The translations under genes and the position numbers were made by a program. This document shows positions 1-8,935 of a stretch of DNA of 64,000 bases, piece by piece. The notes under the pieces were generated by a model, which saw only the letters and a program-made list of their open reading frames with translations, was not told the DNA's origin and did no database searches. Numbering within the stretch: position 1 is the stretch's first letter; each line of letters opens with the position of its first letter. The DNA is from Dyella jiangningensis (GTDB lineage Bacteria; Pseudomonadota; Gammaproteobacteria; Xanthomonadales; Rhodanobacteraceae). The stretch covers positions 4,142,772-4,206,771 of the forward strand of contig CP007444.1 of NCBI GenBank assembly GCA_000632805.1, in the 5' to 3' direction.

Positions 1-1146
1 GGCAAGGCCGCGAAGGAATTCGAGGACACCGAGAAGTTGATCGCGGCGACCGAGAAGCTCTATGGCCCGTACGCCTGGGGGCGCTACGACTTGCTGGTGC
101 TGCCGCCATCGTTCCCGTTCGGCGGCATGGAAAACCCGAACATGACCTTCGCCACGCCGACGCTGCTGGTGGGCGACAAGAGCCTGGTGTCGGTGATTTC
201 GCATGAGCTGGCGCACTCGTGGTCGGGCAACCTGGTGACCAGCGCCGCATGGCGCGACATCTGGCTCAACGAGGGCTTCACCACCTACGTGCAGGGCCGC
301 ATCACCGAAGCGGTGTATGGCAAGGCGCTGGCCGACGAGGAAGCGTTGATCTCGGCACGTTCGCTGCAGAAGCACATCAACGAGATGCCGGCCAACTCGC
401 AGAAACTCGCACCGGAGCCGCGCGGCACCGGCGCCGATGATGCGCTGTCCGACGTGGCGTACGACAAGGGCTCCTGGTTCCTTCGCACGCTGGAGCAGCG
501 CTTCGGCCGCGAAACCTTCGACGCCTATCTCAAGGGCTACTTCGCGCACTTCGCGTTCCAGAGCATCGACACCGAGCAGATGCTGGACTACCTGAAGGCG
601 AATCTCTTCGACAAGAACCCGGGCAAGATGAGCTGGGATGAAGTGAAGCAGTGGGTGTACCAGCCGGGCATCCCGAAGGATGCGCCGCTGCCGGATTCGC
701 CGCGCTTCAACGCGATCGACAAGGAGCGCGCCTCGTTCCTCGCCGGTTCGCTCTCTGCAGACAAGCTCGACGCCAAGGGCTGGAACACGCAGGAGTGGAT
801 GTACTTCCTCGACGGCCTGCCGGACGTGACGCCGCTCGACAAGATCAAGCAGATCGACACCGCGTGGCACCTCACCGGCACGCCCAATGCCGAGATCGGC
901 ATGCGCTGGTACAGCCACGCCATCGCTGCCGGCGACAAGGACGTGTGGAACGCCGCCGCCGAGCACATGACGCGCATTGGCCGCCTGTACCTCACCATGC
1001 CGCTGTACAAGGCCTTCGCGAAGACGTCGGACGGCCTCACTTATGCCGAGCAGGTGTATGCCAAGGCCAAGAGCGGCTATCACCCGATGACGCAGCAGGC
1101 GGTGGAGTCGGTGTTCGCCAAGGCGAAGAAGAACGCCGGCAAGTAA
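1..1146 (+). CDS. M1 family metallopeptidase, leukotriene A4 hydrolase-like (5' partial)
   Basis: Zinc aminopeptidase that removes N-terminal residues from peptides. The open frame runs from base 1 to a TAA at 1144-1146, so the N-terminal beta domain lies outside the window. The substrate-binding motif GGMENP is at about bases 121-138. The zinc motif HELAH is at 202-216 and the third ligand, in NEGF, lies about 19 residues later, as in M1 enzymes. The wording around it (PSFPFGGMENP, TPTLLVGDKSL) resembles the LTA4H/cold-active aminopeptidase branch more than PepN. The roughly 230 residues after the catalytic domain match the helical C-terminal domain of that branch. The family is clear; physiological substrates are unknown. 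Confidence 0.93.
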   Translation, partial: GKAAKEFEDTEKLIAATEKLYGPYAWGRYDLLVLPPSFPFGGMENPNMTFATPTLLVGDKSLVSVISHELAHSWSGNLVTSAAWRDIWLNEGFTTYVQGRITEAVYGKALADEEALISARSLQKHINEMPANSQKLAPEPRGTGADDALSDVAYDKGSWFLRTLEQRFGRETFDAYLKGYFAHFAFQSIDTEQMLDYLKANLFDKNPGKMSWDEVKQWVYQPGIPKDAPLPDSPRFNAIDKERASFLAGSLSADKLDAKGWNTQEWMYFLDGLPDVTPLDKIKQIDTAWHLTGTPNAEIGMRWYSHAIAAGDKDVWNAAAEHMTRIGRLYLTMPLYKAFAKTSDGLTYAEQVYAKAKSGYHPMTQQAVESVFAKAKKNAGK

Positions 1147-1153
1147 GCGCCAC

Positions 1154-1181
1154 GCGCGCCTCCTTGCAAAAGGAGGCGCGC
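1154..1181 (+). terminator. Hairpin after the M1 peptidase gene
   Basis: A perfect 12-bp stem (1154-1165 with 1170-1181) closes a GCAA tetraloop eight bases after the peptidase stop codon. GCAA belongs to the very stable GNRA class. No clear T-run follows, so it may be a weak terminator or a 3'-end stabiliser. Confidence 0.65.
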
Positions 1182-1221
1182 GCCGCCATCGACGGTTGCG
1201 ACCTTTACACACGAGCTCTCC

Positions 1222-2223
1222 ATGAAGCCGACTTCCTCCCCGTCCAAGACCGCCGCCGCACGACCGCTTTGGCAACGGCTGCTGATCCGCCGACTCAAGT
1301 TCCTCGCCTACGTCGCGCTGGTGCTGGTGGTGGGGCTGGGCGGTTCCTATCTGTTCGCGCCGCAGTGGCTGATGAGCGCCGACATCAAGCGCCAGATGAT
1401 GGCCGCGCACGTCGAGAAGCATTCGGTGCAGGTCGGCGACACTAAGTGGGTGTACTTCGAAGGCGGCCAGGGCCCCACGCTCGTCCTGCTGCATGGCTTT
1501 GCCGCCAGCAAGGAAGTGTGGCTCAAGCAGATGGAACTGCTCACGCCGCATTTCCACGTGATCGCGCCTGACCTTCCGGGCTGGGGTGAGTCGACCCGCG
1601 TCGACGGCGCCAGCTACAACATCGATGCGCAGGTGGCGAGGCTGCAGGGCTTTGTCGACACGCTGGGCATGCAGAAGGTGGTGTTGATCGGCCACTCGAT
1701 GGGCGGTGCGATTGCGGGCGTCTATGCGGCCGAACACCCTGATCATGTGGCCGAACTTGCCCTACTCGATTCGTTCGGCCTCAAAGCCAACGAAAATGAC
1801 TTCGCACGTCTCGCTCTCGCTGGCAAGAATCCGTTCGTGTTCGACAACCGCGAAGAATTCGCCAAGGCGACCGCATGGGCCTTCGCCAAGCCGCTTAACA
1901 TCCCCGGCCGCTTCGAGGACGTGCTGATCAAGCGCAATCAGGCCAGCCGCGCGTTCATCGACCGTACCTTCAACGAGCTGCGCGAACCGTCGCAGTACCT
2001 GTCAGTGCAGAACCGCCTCGACCGACTCGGCATGCCGGTGCTGGGCCTGTGGTGCCATGACGACAAGATCACCGACATCTCGGCCCTGGACAGCCTGCGC
2101 AACGGCCTGAAGTCGGCCCAGGCGATCAGCACCAGTACGCTGAACGGCTGCAACCACATGCCGATCCTCGAAAAGCCGGAAGAAACCGCGCGCATCCTCA
2201 CCGGTTTCGTCATCTCCCACTGA
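1222..2223 (+). CDS. Membrane-anchored alpha/beta hydrolase
   Basis: Predicted serine hydrolase of 333 residues. A basic N-terminus is followed by one hydrophobic segment (about residues 26-46), so the enzyme is probably anchored in the inner membrane. The alpha/beta hydrolase fold follows: the oxyanion motif LLHGF near residue 89, DLPGWGES near 117-124, the nucleophile elbow GHSMGG with Ser159, an acidic residue in the CHDDK segment near 273, and the catalytic His in NGCNHMP near 313. The triad is complete. Substrate (ester, lipid or lactone) cannot be told from sequence. It lies 75 bp after the peptidase gene on the same strand and is probably transcribed separately because of the hairpin between them. 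The ATG at 1222 is the only start preceding the membrane segment. Confidence 0.9.
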   Translation: MKPTSSPSKTAAARPLWQRLLIRRLKFLAYVALVLVVGLGGSYLFAPQWLMSADIKRQMMAAHVEKHSVQVGDTKWVYFEGGQGPTLVLLHGFAASKEVWLKQMELLTPHFHVIAPDLPGWGESTRVDGASYNIDAQVARLQGFVDTLGMQKVVLIGHSMGGAIAGVYAAEHPDHVAELALLDSFGLKANENDFARLALAGKNPFVFDNREEFAKATAWAFAKPLNIPGRFEDVLIKRNQASRAFIDRTFNELREPSQYLSVQNRLDRLGMPVLGLWCHDDKITDISALDSLRNGLKSAQAISTSTLNGCNHMPILEKPEETARILTGFVISH

Positions 2224-2890
2224 CAATGTGCGTCCCGTTCTGACGGCCGCCACTTCGGTCGTCAGACCGCGTTTGTCCCGTTCGTCGCCTGATGCAGGTT
2301 TGCCGAGCGGAAATCCGGGATGCGCCCATGCGTTGGCTGCTTGGCGGTGGGCGAGAGCTCGGAGCGAGGTGTGCAAGGCCAGCTGGAATCGCGTGGCCAT
2401 GCCAGACCGTGGAAATGTCCGGTGCACTGTTCAAAGGCCACGATCCGTGTGGCACGTTGCTCGCGGATCGTGGCTGGTCGGTGAGCGATCTCACCTACGG
2501 GCCCGGGAAGCGCGCTGCACGTTCCCGATGATTACGTGCGTCTTCGGTGATCCAGATCACACGCGCCACAACCCGTTCCAGGAGATCGATGAACGGCGAA
2601 GTGCTGCGGGGTGATCGGGAGTCGCCCGAAACTGAATGCGGTCGGCCTTTCCACGCATGTCGCCGAAACGCAGGTGCAGCTGAGCGCACGCCTGCCTTAC
2701 TGAGCAAATGACCGCTTGCCGGAAGCAAACCACGCCGATCCTCAGTCCTTGAAACGCAGGTTCACCGACGTGGTCGGCAGTCCATAAGGGCCGGCACCGG
2801 TAGTTGGTTTTTTTTCAATGCCCAGGCTGGATGTCGCTCGCCCCACTTTCAGACGAGCACGAACGTCCACTGCTCAAACACGACGAATCT
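2224..2890. other. Gene-poor 0.67-kb stretch between convergent genes
   Basis: No convincing full-length gene. An imperfect hairpin (about 2239-2249 with 2256-2266) just after the hydrolase stop may terminate it. A perfect 11-bp inverted repeat sits at 2437-2447 and 2464-2474 with a 16-base loop. A T8 run is near 2808-2815. On the minus strand, 2742-2870 encodes about 43 residues that read like a real protein C-terminus ending in VNLRFKD and a stop, but it is cut off by an in-frame stop upstream. Other open frames here overlap on both strands with no family resemblance. Confidence 0.5.
2742..2870 (-). pseudogene. Possible gene remnant (C-terminal fragment)
   Basis: Minus-strand frame ending in TGA at 2742-2744. 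It reads as a plausible protein end (segments KVGRATSSLGIEKK and LPTTSVNLRFKD) with uneven, non-shadow composition. An in-frame stop occurs just upstream, only a GTG near 2870 could start it, and no ribosome binding site is evident. I do not recognise the family. It could be the degraded end of a larger exported protein or a chance frame; confidence is low. Confidence 0.2.
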
Positions 2891-3661
2891 TCAATCGGCG
2901 ACGTCGGCGATCAGCCGGTCCAGCTCTGTCTTCAGCCATGCGCCGTTCAAGCGCAGCCAGTCGCGCTGTTCGCGCCAGTCGGGGAAGAGATTTTCCACCT
3001 GCGCCCAGAAGCGCGGCGCATGGCTGCGCACCTTGAGGTGACACAACTCGTGCGCCAGCACGTACTTCAGCGCATTGGGCGGCGCGAGTGCGAGGGCGAG
3101 ATCGAGGTTGATGCGATCACGGGTATCGAGGCTGCCCCACAGGCTCTTCATCGGGCGCACGCGCAAGGCAGTAGGCGCGAGTCCGAGCATGGGAACGTAG
3201 GTGGCGAGCCAACGCGAGACATCGCGACGGATCTGCCCTTCGAAGTACGAAGCCAGCAGGCCGCGCGCGACAGGCAGCGCGCGTGTATGCGGCCGCGGGA
3301 TCACCAAGGTAAGTGCACTGTCGCCCGCATCCACGCGCGGATACGGGCCGTCGGCCCAATCGAGCTGCACGGTTTCGCCACGAAAGGGAAATTCGGTGGG
3401 CACTCCCACGCGCAGCGGCGGCAACGGCTTGACGATGAGGTGCAACTCATCGAGCTTGCGCTCCAGCCAGTCGGCGTGATGGCGAAGAAAGGCGCTGACC
3501 TGCGCCGGGTGCGTGCCGTGCGGATACGACACGCGTGCGCCCTTGGGTGTCACGGTAAGCCGCAGGCGACGTGCGCGCGGATGCGCGGCCTTGAGCACGC
3601 GGATGGTACTTCCGCTTGCGGTGGCCAGTTCCAGCCAATCGCCTTCGAGATGCTGCGTCAT
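2891..3661 (-). CDS. YgjP-like (DUF45) metal-dependent hydrolase
   Basis: Protein of 256 residues from the YgjP/SprT-like zinc metallopeptidase group. The diagnostic motif HELCHL lies near residue 205 in the context VLAHELCHLKVRSH, followed by a tryptophan-rich tail (FPDWREQRDWLR) typical of the family. The N-terminal half is the usual beta-rich region with conserved LRLTVTPKG. Soluble, with no signal peptide. Members are thought to act on proteins or metals in the cytoplasm, but no substrate is established. It stands alone, convergent with the hydrolase upstream in the window and 179 bp from rdgC on the same strand. Confidence 0.88.
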   Translation of the reverse strand: MTQHLEGDWLELATASGSTIRVLKAAHPRARRLRLTVTPKGARVSYPHGTHPAQVSAFLRHHADWLERKLDELHLIVKPLPPLRVGVPTEFPFRGETVQLDWADGPYPRVDAGDSALTLVIPRPHTRALPVARGLLASYFEGQIRRDVSRWLATYVPMLGLAPTALRVRPMKSLWGSLDTRDRINLDLALALAPPNALKYVLAHELCHLKVRSHAPRFWAQVENLFPDWREQRDWLRLNGAWLKTELDRLIADVAD

Positions 3662-3802
3662 ATCCCCGCCTTACTGCAAAGAGCCTGCGGGTAATCTCAC
3701 AGGCTCGGTTGGCGTCCAGGCCGACAAGTGTCCCTCACCAAATGTGGGGGGAGCATGCAGGCTTCGCAAGACGAGTCGGTGACTGTTCGGCGGGCGACCG
3801 TC

Positions 3803-3826
3803 CCTTTCCCGTCTCAGCGGGAAAGG
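3803..3826 (-). terminator. Terminator-like hairpin after rdgC
   Basis: A 9-bp perfect stem (3803-3811 with 3818-3826) with a six-base loop lies 14 bases past the rdgC stop on the minus strand. The A-rich arm gives only a short U-stretch in the transcript, so strength is uncertain. Confidence 0.55.
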
Positions 3827-3840
3827 TACTGGGGAAGGGC

Positions 3841-4758
3841 TCACCCCTCGGCGGGCCGGGGGAGCCCGAACCACTCTTCCAGCTTGCCCAGCAGGCGCTC
3901 CAGCTCCAGCGTCAGCAGGGCAAAGGTCGCGTCCGCCTCGGCGGCGGCGTCCGGGTGGCTGTCGCCCAGTTCGTCGGTGACCACGTCGAGGAACTTCAGC
4001 TTGCGGACGATCAGATCCTCGCCCAGCACGAAGCTCATGCGCTCATCGAAGGTGAGACCCAGCTGGAACACCTGCTTGCCGTTGCGCAGGTGCTCCTTCA
4101 CCTCTTCGCTGTCCAGGTCCTGGCGGCGGCACTTGGCGATGGCGCCGGTGGCGCTGGCGGGGTCGCGCAGCTCCACCTCGTCGCCCAGGGCCAGGCCGGC
4201 CGGCAGGTTGCCGGTGGCCAGCCAGTCGGTCATCAGCACGCGGGGGCCTTCCTCCGGCGCCAGGGGCACCGCCGGGAAGCTGCCGAGGGCTTCACGAACC
4301 TGGGTCAGGGCGTTTTCGGCTGACTTGCGGCTGGAGGTATCCAGCACCAGCCAGCCCAGCTTCTTGTCCACGTAGGCGCGCATGCGCGAGCTGCGGATGA
4401 AGGCGCGCGGTACCAGCTCGTTGAGCACGTCTTCCTTGAGGCGCTTGCGCTCGCGACCGCCGACCTTGCGGCCTTCTTCTTCGGCGATCTTCTGCACACG
4501 GCGCGCAAGTTCGTCGTTTACCACGGAACCCGGCAGGAGCTTGTCCTCGCTGCCCACGGTGACCATGGTGCAGGCATTGACGGCATGGGTGAGCGGCGCC
4601 TCGTCGCCACGACCCACCGGCGGCACGAAACCCTTGGTACCCATCTCCATGGGGCCACATGGACGCAGGCGATGGTCGCCCAACGCTTCATCCAGGCGGT
4701 TCAGGTCTTCGGCAACGGCGGGGGAAAAACGGAACAGCGTGAGATTGCGAAAAAACAT
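3841..4758 (-). CDS. rdgC: Recombination-associated protein RdgC
   Basis: DNA-binding protein of 305 residues that forms a ring-shaped dimer on double-stranded DNA and restrains RecA-promoted strand exchange. The start MFFRNLTLFRF matches the family N-terminus, and length agrees with E. coli RdgC (303), so ATG at 4758 is preferred over the longer open frame to 4851. Recognisable family segments are MGTKGFVPP near 43, a charged helix with KIAEEEGRKVGGRERKRLKEDV near 91-112, SSRKSAENAL, and QLGLTFDERMSFVL near 245. Acts in the nucleoid. It stands alone downstream of the aminotransferase gene with a hairpin in between. Assignment is firm. Confidence 0.96.
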   Translation of the reverse strand: MFFRNLTLFRFSPAVAEDLNRLDEALGDHRLRPCGPMEMGTKGFVPPVGRGDEAPLTHAVNACTMVTVGSEDKLLPGSVVNDELARRVQKIAEEEGRKVGGRERKRLKEDVLNELVPRAFIRSSRMRAYVDKKLGWLVLDTSSRKSAENALTQVREALGSFPAVPLAPEEGPRVLMTDWLATGNLPAGLALGDEVELRDPASATGAIAKCRRQDLDSEEVKEHLRNGKQVFQLGLTFDERMSFVLGEDLIVRKLKFLDVVTDELGDSHPDAAAEADATFALLTLELERLLGKLEEWFGLPRPAEG

Positions 4759-4813
4759 TCGGTATCCGGATGGTTGTGCTTCGTCGTCGCCCCGTGGCGA
4801 GCCGGGAACCCAG

Positions 4814-4844
4814 GGCGGGAAGCATCGAATGATGCGCTCCCGCC
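4814..4844 (-). terminator. Hairpin between aminotransferase gene and rdgC
   Basis: Nearly perfect stem with one bulge, GGCGGGA at 4814-4820 pairing with the mirror block at 4838-4844 and an inner GCATC/GATGC pair closing GAAT. It lies about 70 bases after the aminotransferase stop on the minus strand. No T-run, so termination is only probable. Confidence 0.5.
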
Positions 4845-4911
4845 TTCTCACCCCGTGAGGCGATGGATCCAGGCCAGGGCCGGAATGGCGATGGTTCGGT
4901 GTGGGGTCTGA

Positions 4912-6111
4912 TCAGCGACTGACGGCGGCGACGGCGTTCACCACGGTGTCGAGGTTGGCGCGATTGAGCGCCGCCACGCAAATGCGGCCGGTGCCGACCG
5001 CGTAGATGGCGTACTCCTCGCGCAGCCGGTCCACCTGGACCTTGCTCAGGCCCGAGTAGGAGAACATGCCCGCCTGCTCCTGGATGAAGGCGAACTGCGG
5101 CGCACCCGCCGCGGCCAGCTTCTCCACCATGCCGGCGCGCATCGCGTGAATGCGTTCGCGCATCTCCGCCAGCTCCTGCTCCCACATCGCCTTCAGCTCG
5201 GTGCTGTTGAGCACGCCCGAGACCAGCGCGCCGCCGTGCGTAGACGGGCTGGAGTAGTTGGAGCGGATGGTGCGCTTCACCAGCGACAACACGCGGGCGG
5301 CTTCGTCGCGATCCTTGCCCACCACGGACAGCGCGCCCACGCGCTCGCCGTACAGCGAGAACGACTTGGAGTACGAGTTGGCGACCACGAACGCGTCGAT
5401 GCCAGAGGCCGCGAAAAGGCGCACGGCCGTGGCGTCGGTGTCGATGCCCTCGTCGAAGCCCTGATAGGCCATGTCGATGAAGGGCAGCAGCTTGCGCTCC
5501 TTCACCAGGTCCACCACCTGCTGCCACTGCTCGGCGTTGAGGTCCACGCCGGTCGGGTTGTGGCAGCACGCGTGCAGCAGCACGACGGTGCCCGGCTCCA
5601 GCTTGCCGAGGTCGGCGAGCATGCCCGGGAAATCCAGGCCGTGGATGGCGGCATCGTAATAGGCATAGGTCAGCACGTCGAAGCCGGCTGAGCCGAACAC
5701 CACGCGATGGTTTTCCCAGCTCGGGTTGCTGATGGCGATCTTCGCGGCGGGCAGCACCTGCTTGAGCAGGTCGGCACCGATGCGCAGCGCGCCGCTGCCG
5801 CCGATGGTCTGCGCCGTAGCCACACGGCCCGCGGCCAGCAGCGGCGAATCCTCGCCGAACACCAGCTTCTGGGTGGCCACGTTGTAGGTGGCCAGGCCGT
5901 CGATCGGCAGGTAGCCGCGCGGTTTCGCTTCAAGGGCCAGCGCCTGCTCCACTTCGCGCACGGCGCGCAACAGGGGAATGCGGCCTTGTTCGTCGTAATA
6001 GATGCCCACGCCCAGGTTGACCTTGCCCGGGCGGGGATCGGCCACATAGGCCTCGGAAAGTCCCAGGATCGGATCGCCAGGAACCATTTCAACAGCTGCA
6101 AAGTGCGACAC
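4912..6111 (-). CDS. Class I aromatic/aspartate aminotransferase
   Basis: PLP enzyme of 399 residues that moves the amino group between aromatic or dicarboxylic amino acids and 2-oxo acids, serving tyrosine, phenylalanine or aspartate synthesis. The conserved N-terminus PGDPILGLSEAY and LGVGIYYDEQGRIPLL identify the TyrB/AspC group. The PLP lysine is in NSYSKSFSLYGERVG near residue 250, and the substrate-binding arginine is in GRICVAALN near the end. I choose the GTG at 6111 because family members begin a few residues before the PGDPILGL segment; the open frame to 6375 runs inside ttcA and has no family similarity. It follows ttcA by 26 bp, so the two are probably co-transcribed. TyrB-like is more likely than AspC, but specificity is not provable here. 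Confidence 0.93.
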   Translation of the reverse strand: MSHFAAVEMVPGDPILGLSEAYVADPRPGKVNLGVGIYYDEQGRIPLLRAVREVEQALALEAKPRGYLPIDGLATYNVATQKLVFGEDSPLLAAGRVATAQTIGGSGALRIGADLLKQVLPAAKIAISNPSWENHRVVFGSAGFDVLTYAYYDAAIHGLDFPGMLADLGKLEPGTVVLLHACCHNPTGVDLNAEQWQQVVDLVKERKLLPFIDMAYQGFDEGIDTDATAVRLFAASGIDAFVVANSYSKSFSLYGERVGALSVVGKDRDEAARVLSLVKRTIRSNYSSPSTHGGALVSGVLNSTELKAMWEQELAEMRERIHAMRAGMVEKLAAAGAPQFAFIQEQAGMFSYSGLSKVQVDRLREEYAIYAVGTGRICVAALNRANLDTVVNAVAAVSR

Positions 6112-6137
6112 GGCGTTACTCGACTGGTAGGTGGGGG

Positions 6138-7004
6138 TCACGGCTCTTCCGGCGATCCGGCGAGCCACTGATGCGCTTCGGCGCGGGCGACACCTTCGCG
6201 CGCGCCCAGCGCGGCGAAGTCGAACAGGTTGCGGTCGGCGAGCTGGGACGGCGATACGTTGCCCAGCGCGCGGAAGATGTTCTCGGCACGGCCGGGCTGG
6301 GCCTTCTCCCAGTCCTCCATCATGCGCTTGACCGCCTTGCGCTGCAGGTTTTCCTGCGAGCCGCAGAGATTGCACGGGATGATCGGGAACGCGCGCTCCT
6401 CGGCGTATTCCGCGATATCCGCTTCCTTGCAGTACGCCAGCGGGCGGATCACCACATGGCGGCCATCGTCCGAGCGCAGCTTCGGCGGCATCGCCTTGAG
6501 CTGCGCCTGATAGAACAGGTTGAGGAAGAACGTGCCCAGGATGTCATCGCGATGATGCCCCAGCGCGATCTTGGTGATGCCGTTGGCCGCCGCCCAGTGG
6601 TACAGCGCGCCGCGCCGCAGGCGCGAGCACAGGCTGCACATGGTCTTGCCTTCCGGAATCACCCGGGTCACCGTGCTGTAGGTGTCCTGCTCGATGATGT
6701 GGAACGGCACGCCGCGCGCAGTGAGGTAGTCCGGCAGCACATGCTCGGGAAAGCCCGGCTGCTTCTGGTCCAGGTTCACCGCGATCAGCTCGAAGCGCAC
6801 CGGCGCCCTGGCCTGCAGCGAAAGCAGGATATCCAGCAGCGTGTACGAATCCTTGCCGCCGGACAGGCACACCATCACCTTGTCGCCGTCTTCGATCATG
6901 TTGAAGTCGGCGACGGCCTGGCCCACCTGGTGACGCAGGCGCTTGGCCAGCTTGGCGGCCTCGTAGTGCTGCTTGCGGATGGCGTCGGGCTGGGCGGCGG
7001 ACAT
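6138..7004 (-). CDS. ttcA: tRNA 2-thiocytidine biosynthesis protein TtcA
   Basis: ATP-dependent iron-sulfur enzyme that thiolates C32 of certain tRNAs. The 288-residue protein carries the PP-loop [11 protein letters not shown] near residues 49-59 for tRNA adenylation. The cluster cysteines are in [10 protein letters not shown] near 121-130 and in [12 protein letters not shown] near 212-223; all three needed cysteines are present. The conserved GHHRDD lies near 148. Cytoplasmic. It is the first gene of a likely two-gene unit with the aminotransferase and is divergent from the small DUF465 gene. The ATG at 7004 fits the family N-terminus ([19 protein letters not shown]). Confidence 0.97.
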   Translation of the reverse strand: MSAAQPDAIRKQHYEAAKLAKRLRHQVGQAVADFNMIEDGDKVMVCLSGGKDSYTLLDILLSLQARAPVRFELIAVNLDQKQPGFPEHVLPDYLTARGVPFHIIEQDTYSTVTRVIPEGKTMCSLCSRLRRGALYHWAAANGITKIALGHHRDDILGTFFLNLFYQAQLKAMPPKLRSDDGRHVVIRPLAYCKEADIAEYAEERAFPIIPCNLCGSQENLQRKAVKRMMEDWEKAQPGRAENIFRALGNVSPSQLADRNLFDFAALGAREGVARAEAHQWLAGSPEEP

Positions 7005-7105
7005 GACGGTATCGGGCGGAACGGCTCCCCATTGTAGCGGCCTGGGCGCCTCGGGTCCGGCAGGAGTAGACTTCCAGGCTGTCTTTCCAGCACGCGCCCG
7101 CCGTC

Positions 7106-7312
7106 ATGCAGGTCCAGGACCAAGCCGAAATCGCCCACCTGCTGGCCGAGTTGCGCGTCGAGCACCGCGATCTCGACGTCGCCATCGAGCATCTCGCCTC
7201 GTCGATGAGCCGCGACGAGTTGCAGATCACCCGCCTGAAAAAGCGCAAGCTGCTGCTGAAGGACCACATCGCCAAGCTGGAAAGCCGGCTGATCCCGGAT
7301 CTGGACGCCTGA
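7106..7312 (+). CDS. YdcH family (DUF465) small protein
   Basis: A 68-residue, highly charged helical protein. The C-terminal pattern ITRLKKRKLLLKDHIAKLESRL is the hallmark of the DUF465/YdcH family, which folds as an alpha-helical hairpin or short coiled coil. Function is not established; members are small cytoplasmic proteins common in proteobacteria. Divergent from ttcA with 101 bp between, so it should have its own promoter. Confidence 0.88.
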   Translation: MQVQDQAEIAHLLAELRVEHRDLDVAIEHLASSMSRDELQITRLKKRKLLLKDHIAKLESRLIPDLDA

Positions 7313-7635
7313 CGCCGCGCCGACACGCCGGTGGCGACCCGTAACGGTCACCCGGTGCCGGACGAGCGATGCAATGCCTCCCGCGACAGGATTGCGCGAA
7401 AAGGTCAGAAAGGGGTGACGCGGTTCGCCGAATCCTGGGGTGTCATGCCTTCCTGGCAGGTATCCGACGCATTCCCTAACAACCGCGACACGAGCGAGAG
7501 TTTAGGTGGGCGTTCCCTGTCATCCCATCAGAGAAGTCTGAGAAGCTCGGCTGTTGTCCGGGCGCCGGACACGCGCCACTGTCGCCCAGCCGACGCGGCT
7601 GCTTAAATCACCGTTCCCCGAACGCCGGAGCCACC
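7313..7635 (+). other. 0.32-kb gap without a recognisable gene
   Basis: Frames exist across this stretch but resemble no family and have no ribosome binding site. Composition is less GC-rich around 7470-7545 (CTAACAACC and GTTTAGG stretches), where the promoter of the acetyltransferase gene could lie. I see no strong hairpin, tRNA or riboswitch. Confidence 0.4.
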
Positions 7636-8232
7636 ATGCCCACGCTCACCCCGCTTCGCCTGGAAGACGACCACGTCGTGCTCGAGCCGCTCGAAGCGGC
7701 GCACGCACCGGCACTGGAAGCCGCGGCAGCCGATGGCGAGCTCTGGAATTTGTGGTTCACCAGCGCGCCGGCGCCGGGTGAGGCGGCGGACTACATCGCC
7801 AAGGCGCTGAAGGGCCAGGCCACCGGTGCCATGCTGCCCTTTGCGGTGCGCGAGAAAACCAGCGGCGACATCGTCGGCACCACGCGCTACTACGACTTCG
7901 TACCTGACCTGCCGCGCGTGGCGATCGGCTACACCTGGTACGCGAAGCGTTGGCAGAAGAGTCATCTCAATACGGCCTGCAAGCGCCTGCTGTTCAAGCA
8001 CGCCTTCGAAACGCTGGGCTGCGTGGCGGTGGAACTGCACACCGACCACCGCAACCTCGACTCGCAACGCGCCATCGAACGCCTCGGCGCCCAGCGCGAA
8101 GGGGTGCTGCGGAACCACAAGCGTCGCCCCGACGGCGGCTTGCGCCACACCGTGTGCTACAGCGTGATCGACAGCGAATGGCCGGACGTGGCGCGCTGGC
8201 TCGCAATGCGGCTGGAGCGGCTCGCCGGATAA
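7636..8232 (+). CDS. GNAT family N-acetyltransferase (RimJ/RimL-like)
   Basis: Acetyl-CoA-dependent N-acetyltransferase of 198 residues. The opening LTPLRLEDDHVVLEPLEAAHAPAL is typical of the RimJ/RimL branch. The cofactor-binding strand-turn is around RVAIGYTWYAKRWQKSHLNTACKRLL (about 94-120), and the closing motif HTDHRNLDSQRAIERLGAQREGVLRNH (138-165) is strongly conserved in this group. Possible acceptors are a ribosomal or other protein N-terminus or a small amine; sequence does not decide. Cytoplasmic. It precedes the YdcF-like gene by 92 bp on the same strand. Confidence 0.9.
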   Translation: MPTLTPLRLEDDHVVLEPLEAAHAPALEAAAADGELWNLWFTSAPAPGEAADYIAKALKGQATGAMLPFAVREKTSGDIVGTTRYYDFVPDLPRVAIGYTWYAKRWQKSHLNTACKRLLFKHAFETLGCVAVELHTDHRNLDSQRAIERLGAQREGVLRNHKRRPDGGLRHTVCYSVIDSEWPDVARWLAMRLERLAG

Positions 8233-8324
8233 GCCGCACCGCCCTTGGCCGGCCATTTTCCTGTCAGGAAGGGCGCCTGGAGCGGATGCAACCTTGGGGA
8301 TCGATCCAGCCCCAGGAATTGTGT

Positions 8325-8918
8325 ATGGCCCGCATCCCATGGCCGAGGCATGCATGGCGCCTGACGGGCGCCGTAATGTCGATATGGACGGTCGCCGCGT
8401 TCGCCCTCGCACTCGACGGCCTGTATACCCGTCCGACAAAAGCCGACCTGGCGCTTGTCATGGGCAACACCGTCACGCGTGCCAATCGGCCGACGCCGCG
8501 ACTGGAAGCACGCCTGGCCACCGCCCTGGCGCTCTACGCGCGTGGCGGATGCCAAGTCATCATGGTCAGCGGGGGTATCGACGAACACGATTTTCGCAAC
8601 GAAGCCGTCGGCATGAAGCAGTGGCTCGTTGAGCACGGCGTGCCGCCGGAAGCGATCGTGGAAGATTCGAAAGGGACCAATACGCGCACCTCGGCACGAC
8701 ATGCGCGCCAGTGGCTGCGAGCCCATCACATGCATAGCGCGGTGGTCATTTCCCAGTACTTCCATCTTCCTCGCGCGAGACTTGCCTTGCGGCAGGAGGG
8801 CGTCATCGATGCCGGTGGCGACTACCCCCGCCGTTGGTTCGCGCGTGACCTCTATTCTAGCCTTCGCGAAGTGCCCGGCTATCTGGCCTATGGGATGACG
8901 CTGGACGAGTGGCGCTAG
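8325..8918 (+). CDS. YdcF/ElyC family protein (DUF218 domain)
   Basis: Protein of 197 residues with one N-terminal hydrophobic segment (about 12-30) followed by a DUF218 domain: ALVMGNTV near 44, VIMVSGGIDEHDF, EAVGMKQWLVEHGVP, EDSKGTNTRTSARHARQWL, and VVISQYFHLPRARLAL. The family is membrane-anchored with its domain probably facing the periplasm, and members such as SanA and ElyC affect envelope integrity. The ATG at 8325 has a good AGGAA site six bases upstream; the longer open frame starting inside the acetyltransferase gene is rejected. A second DUF218 gene lies at 36.4 kb. Confidence 0.88.
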   Translation: MARIPWPRHAWRLTGAVMSIWTVAAFALALDGLYTRPTKADLALVMGNTVTRANRPTPRLEARLATALALYARGGCQVIMVSGGIDEHDFRNEAVGMKQWLVEHGVPPEAIVEDSKGTNTRTSARHARQWLRAHHMHSAVVISQYFHLPRARLALRQEGVIDAGGDYPRRWFARDLYSSLREVPGYLAYGMTLDEWR

Positions 8919-8935
8919 CACCACTGCCCAAGGGG

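Noticed and set aside
6112-6375. Longer start for the aminotransferase
   Set aside because: The added 88 residues lie inside ttcA in another frame and have no family similarity; GTG at 6111 fits the family N-terminus.
7331-7606. 91-residue open frame in the gap before the acetyltransferase gene
   Set aside because: No ribosome site or recognisable family, and unusual Arg/Ser-rich composition.
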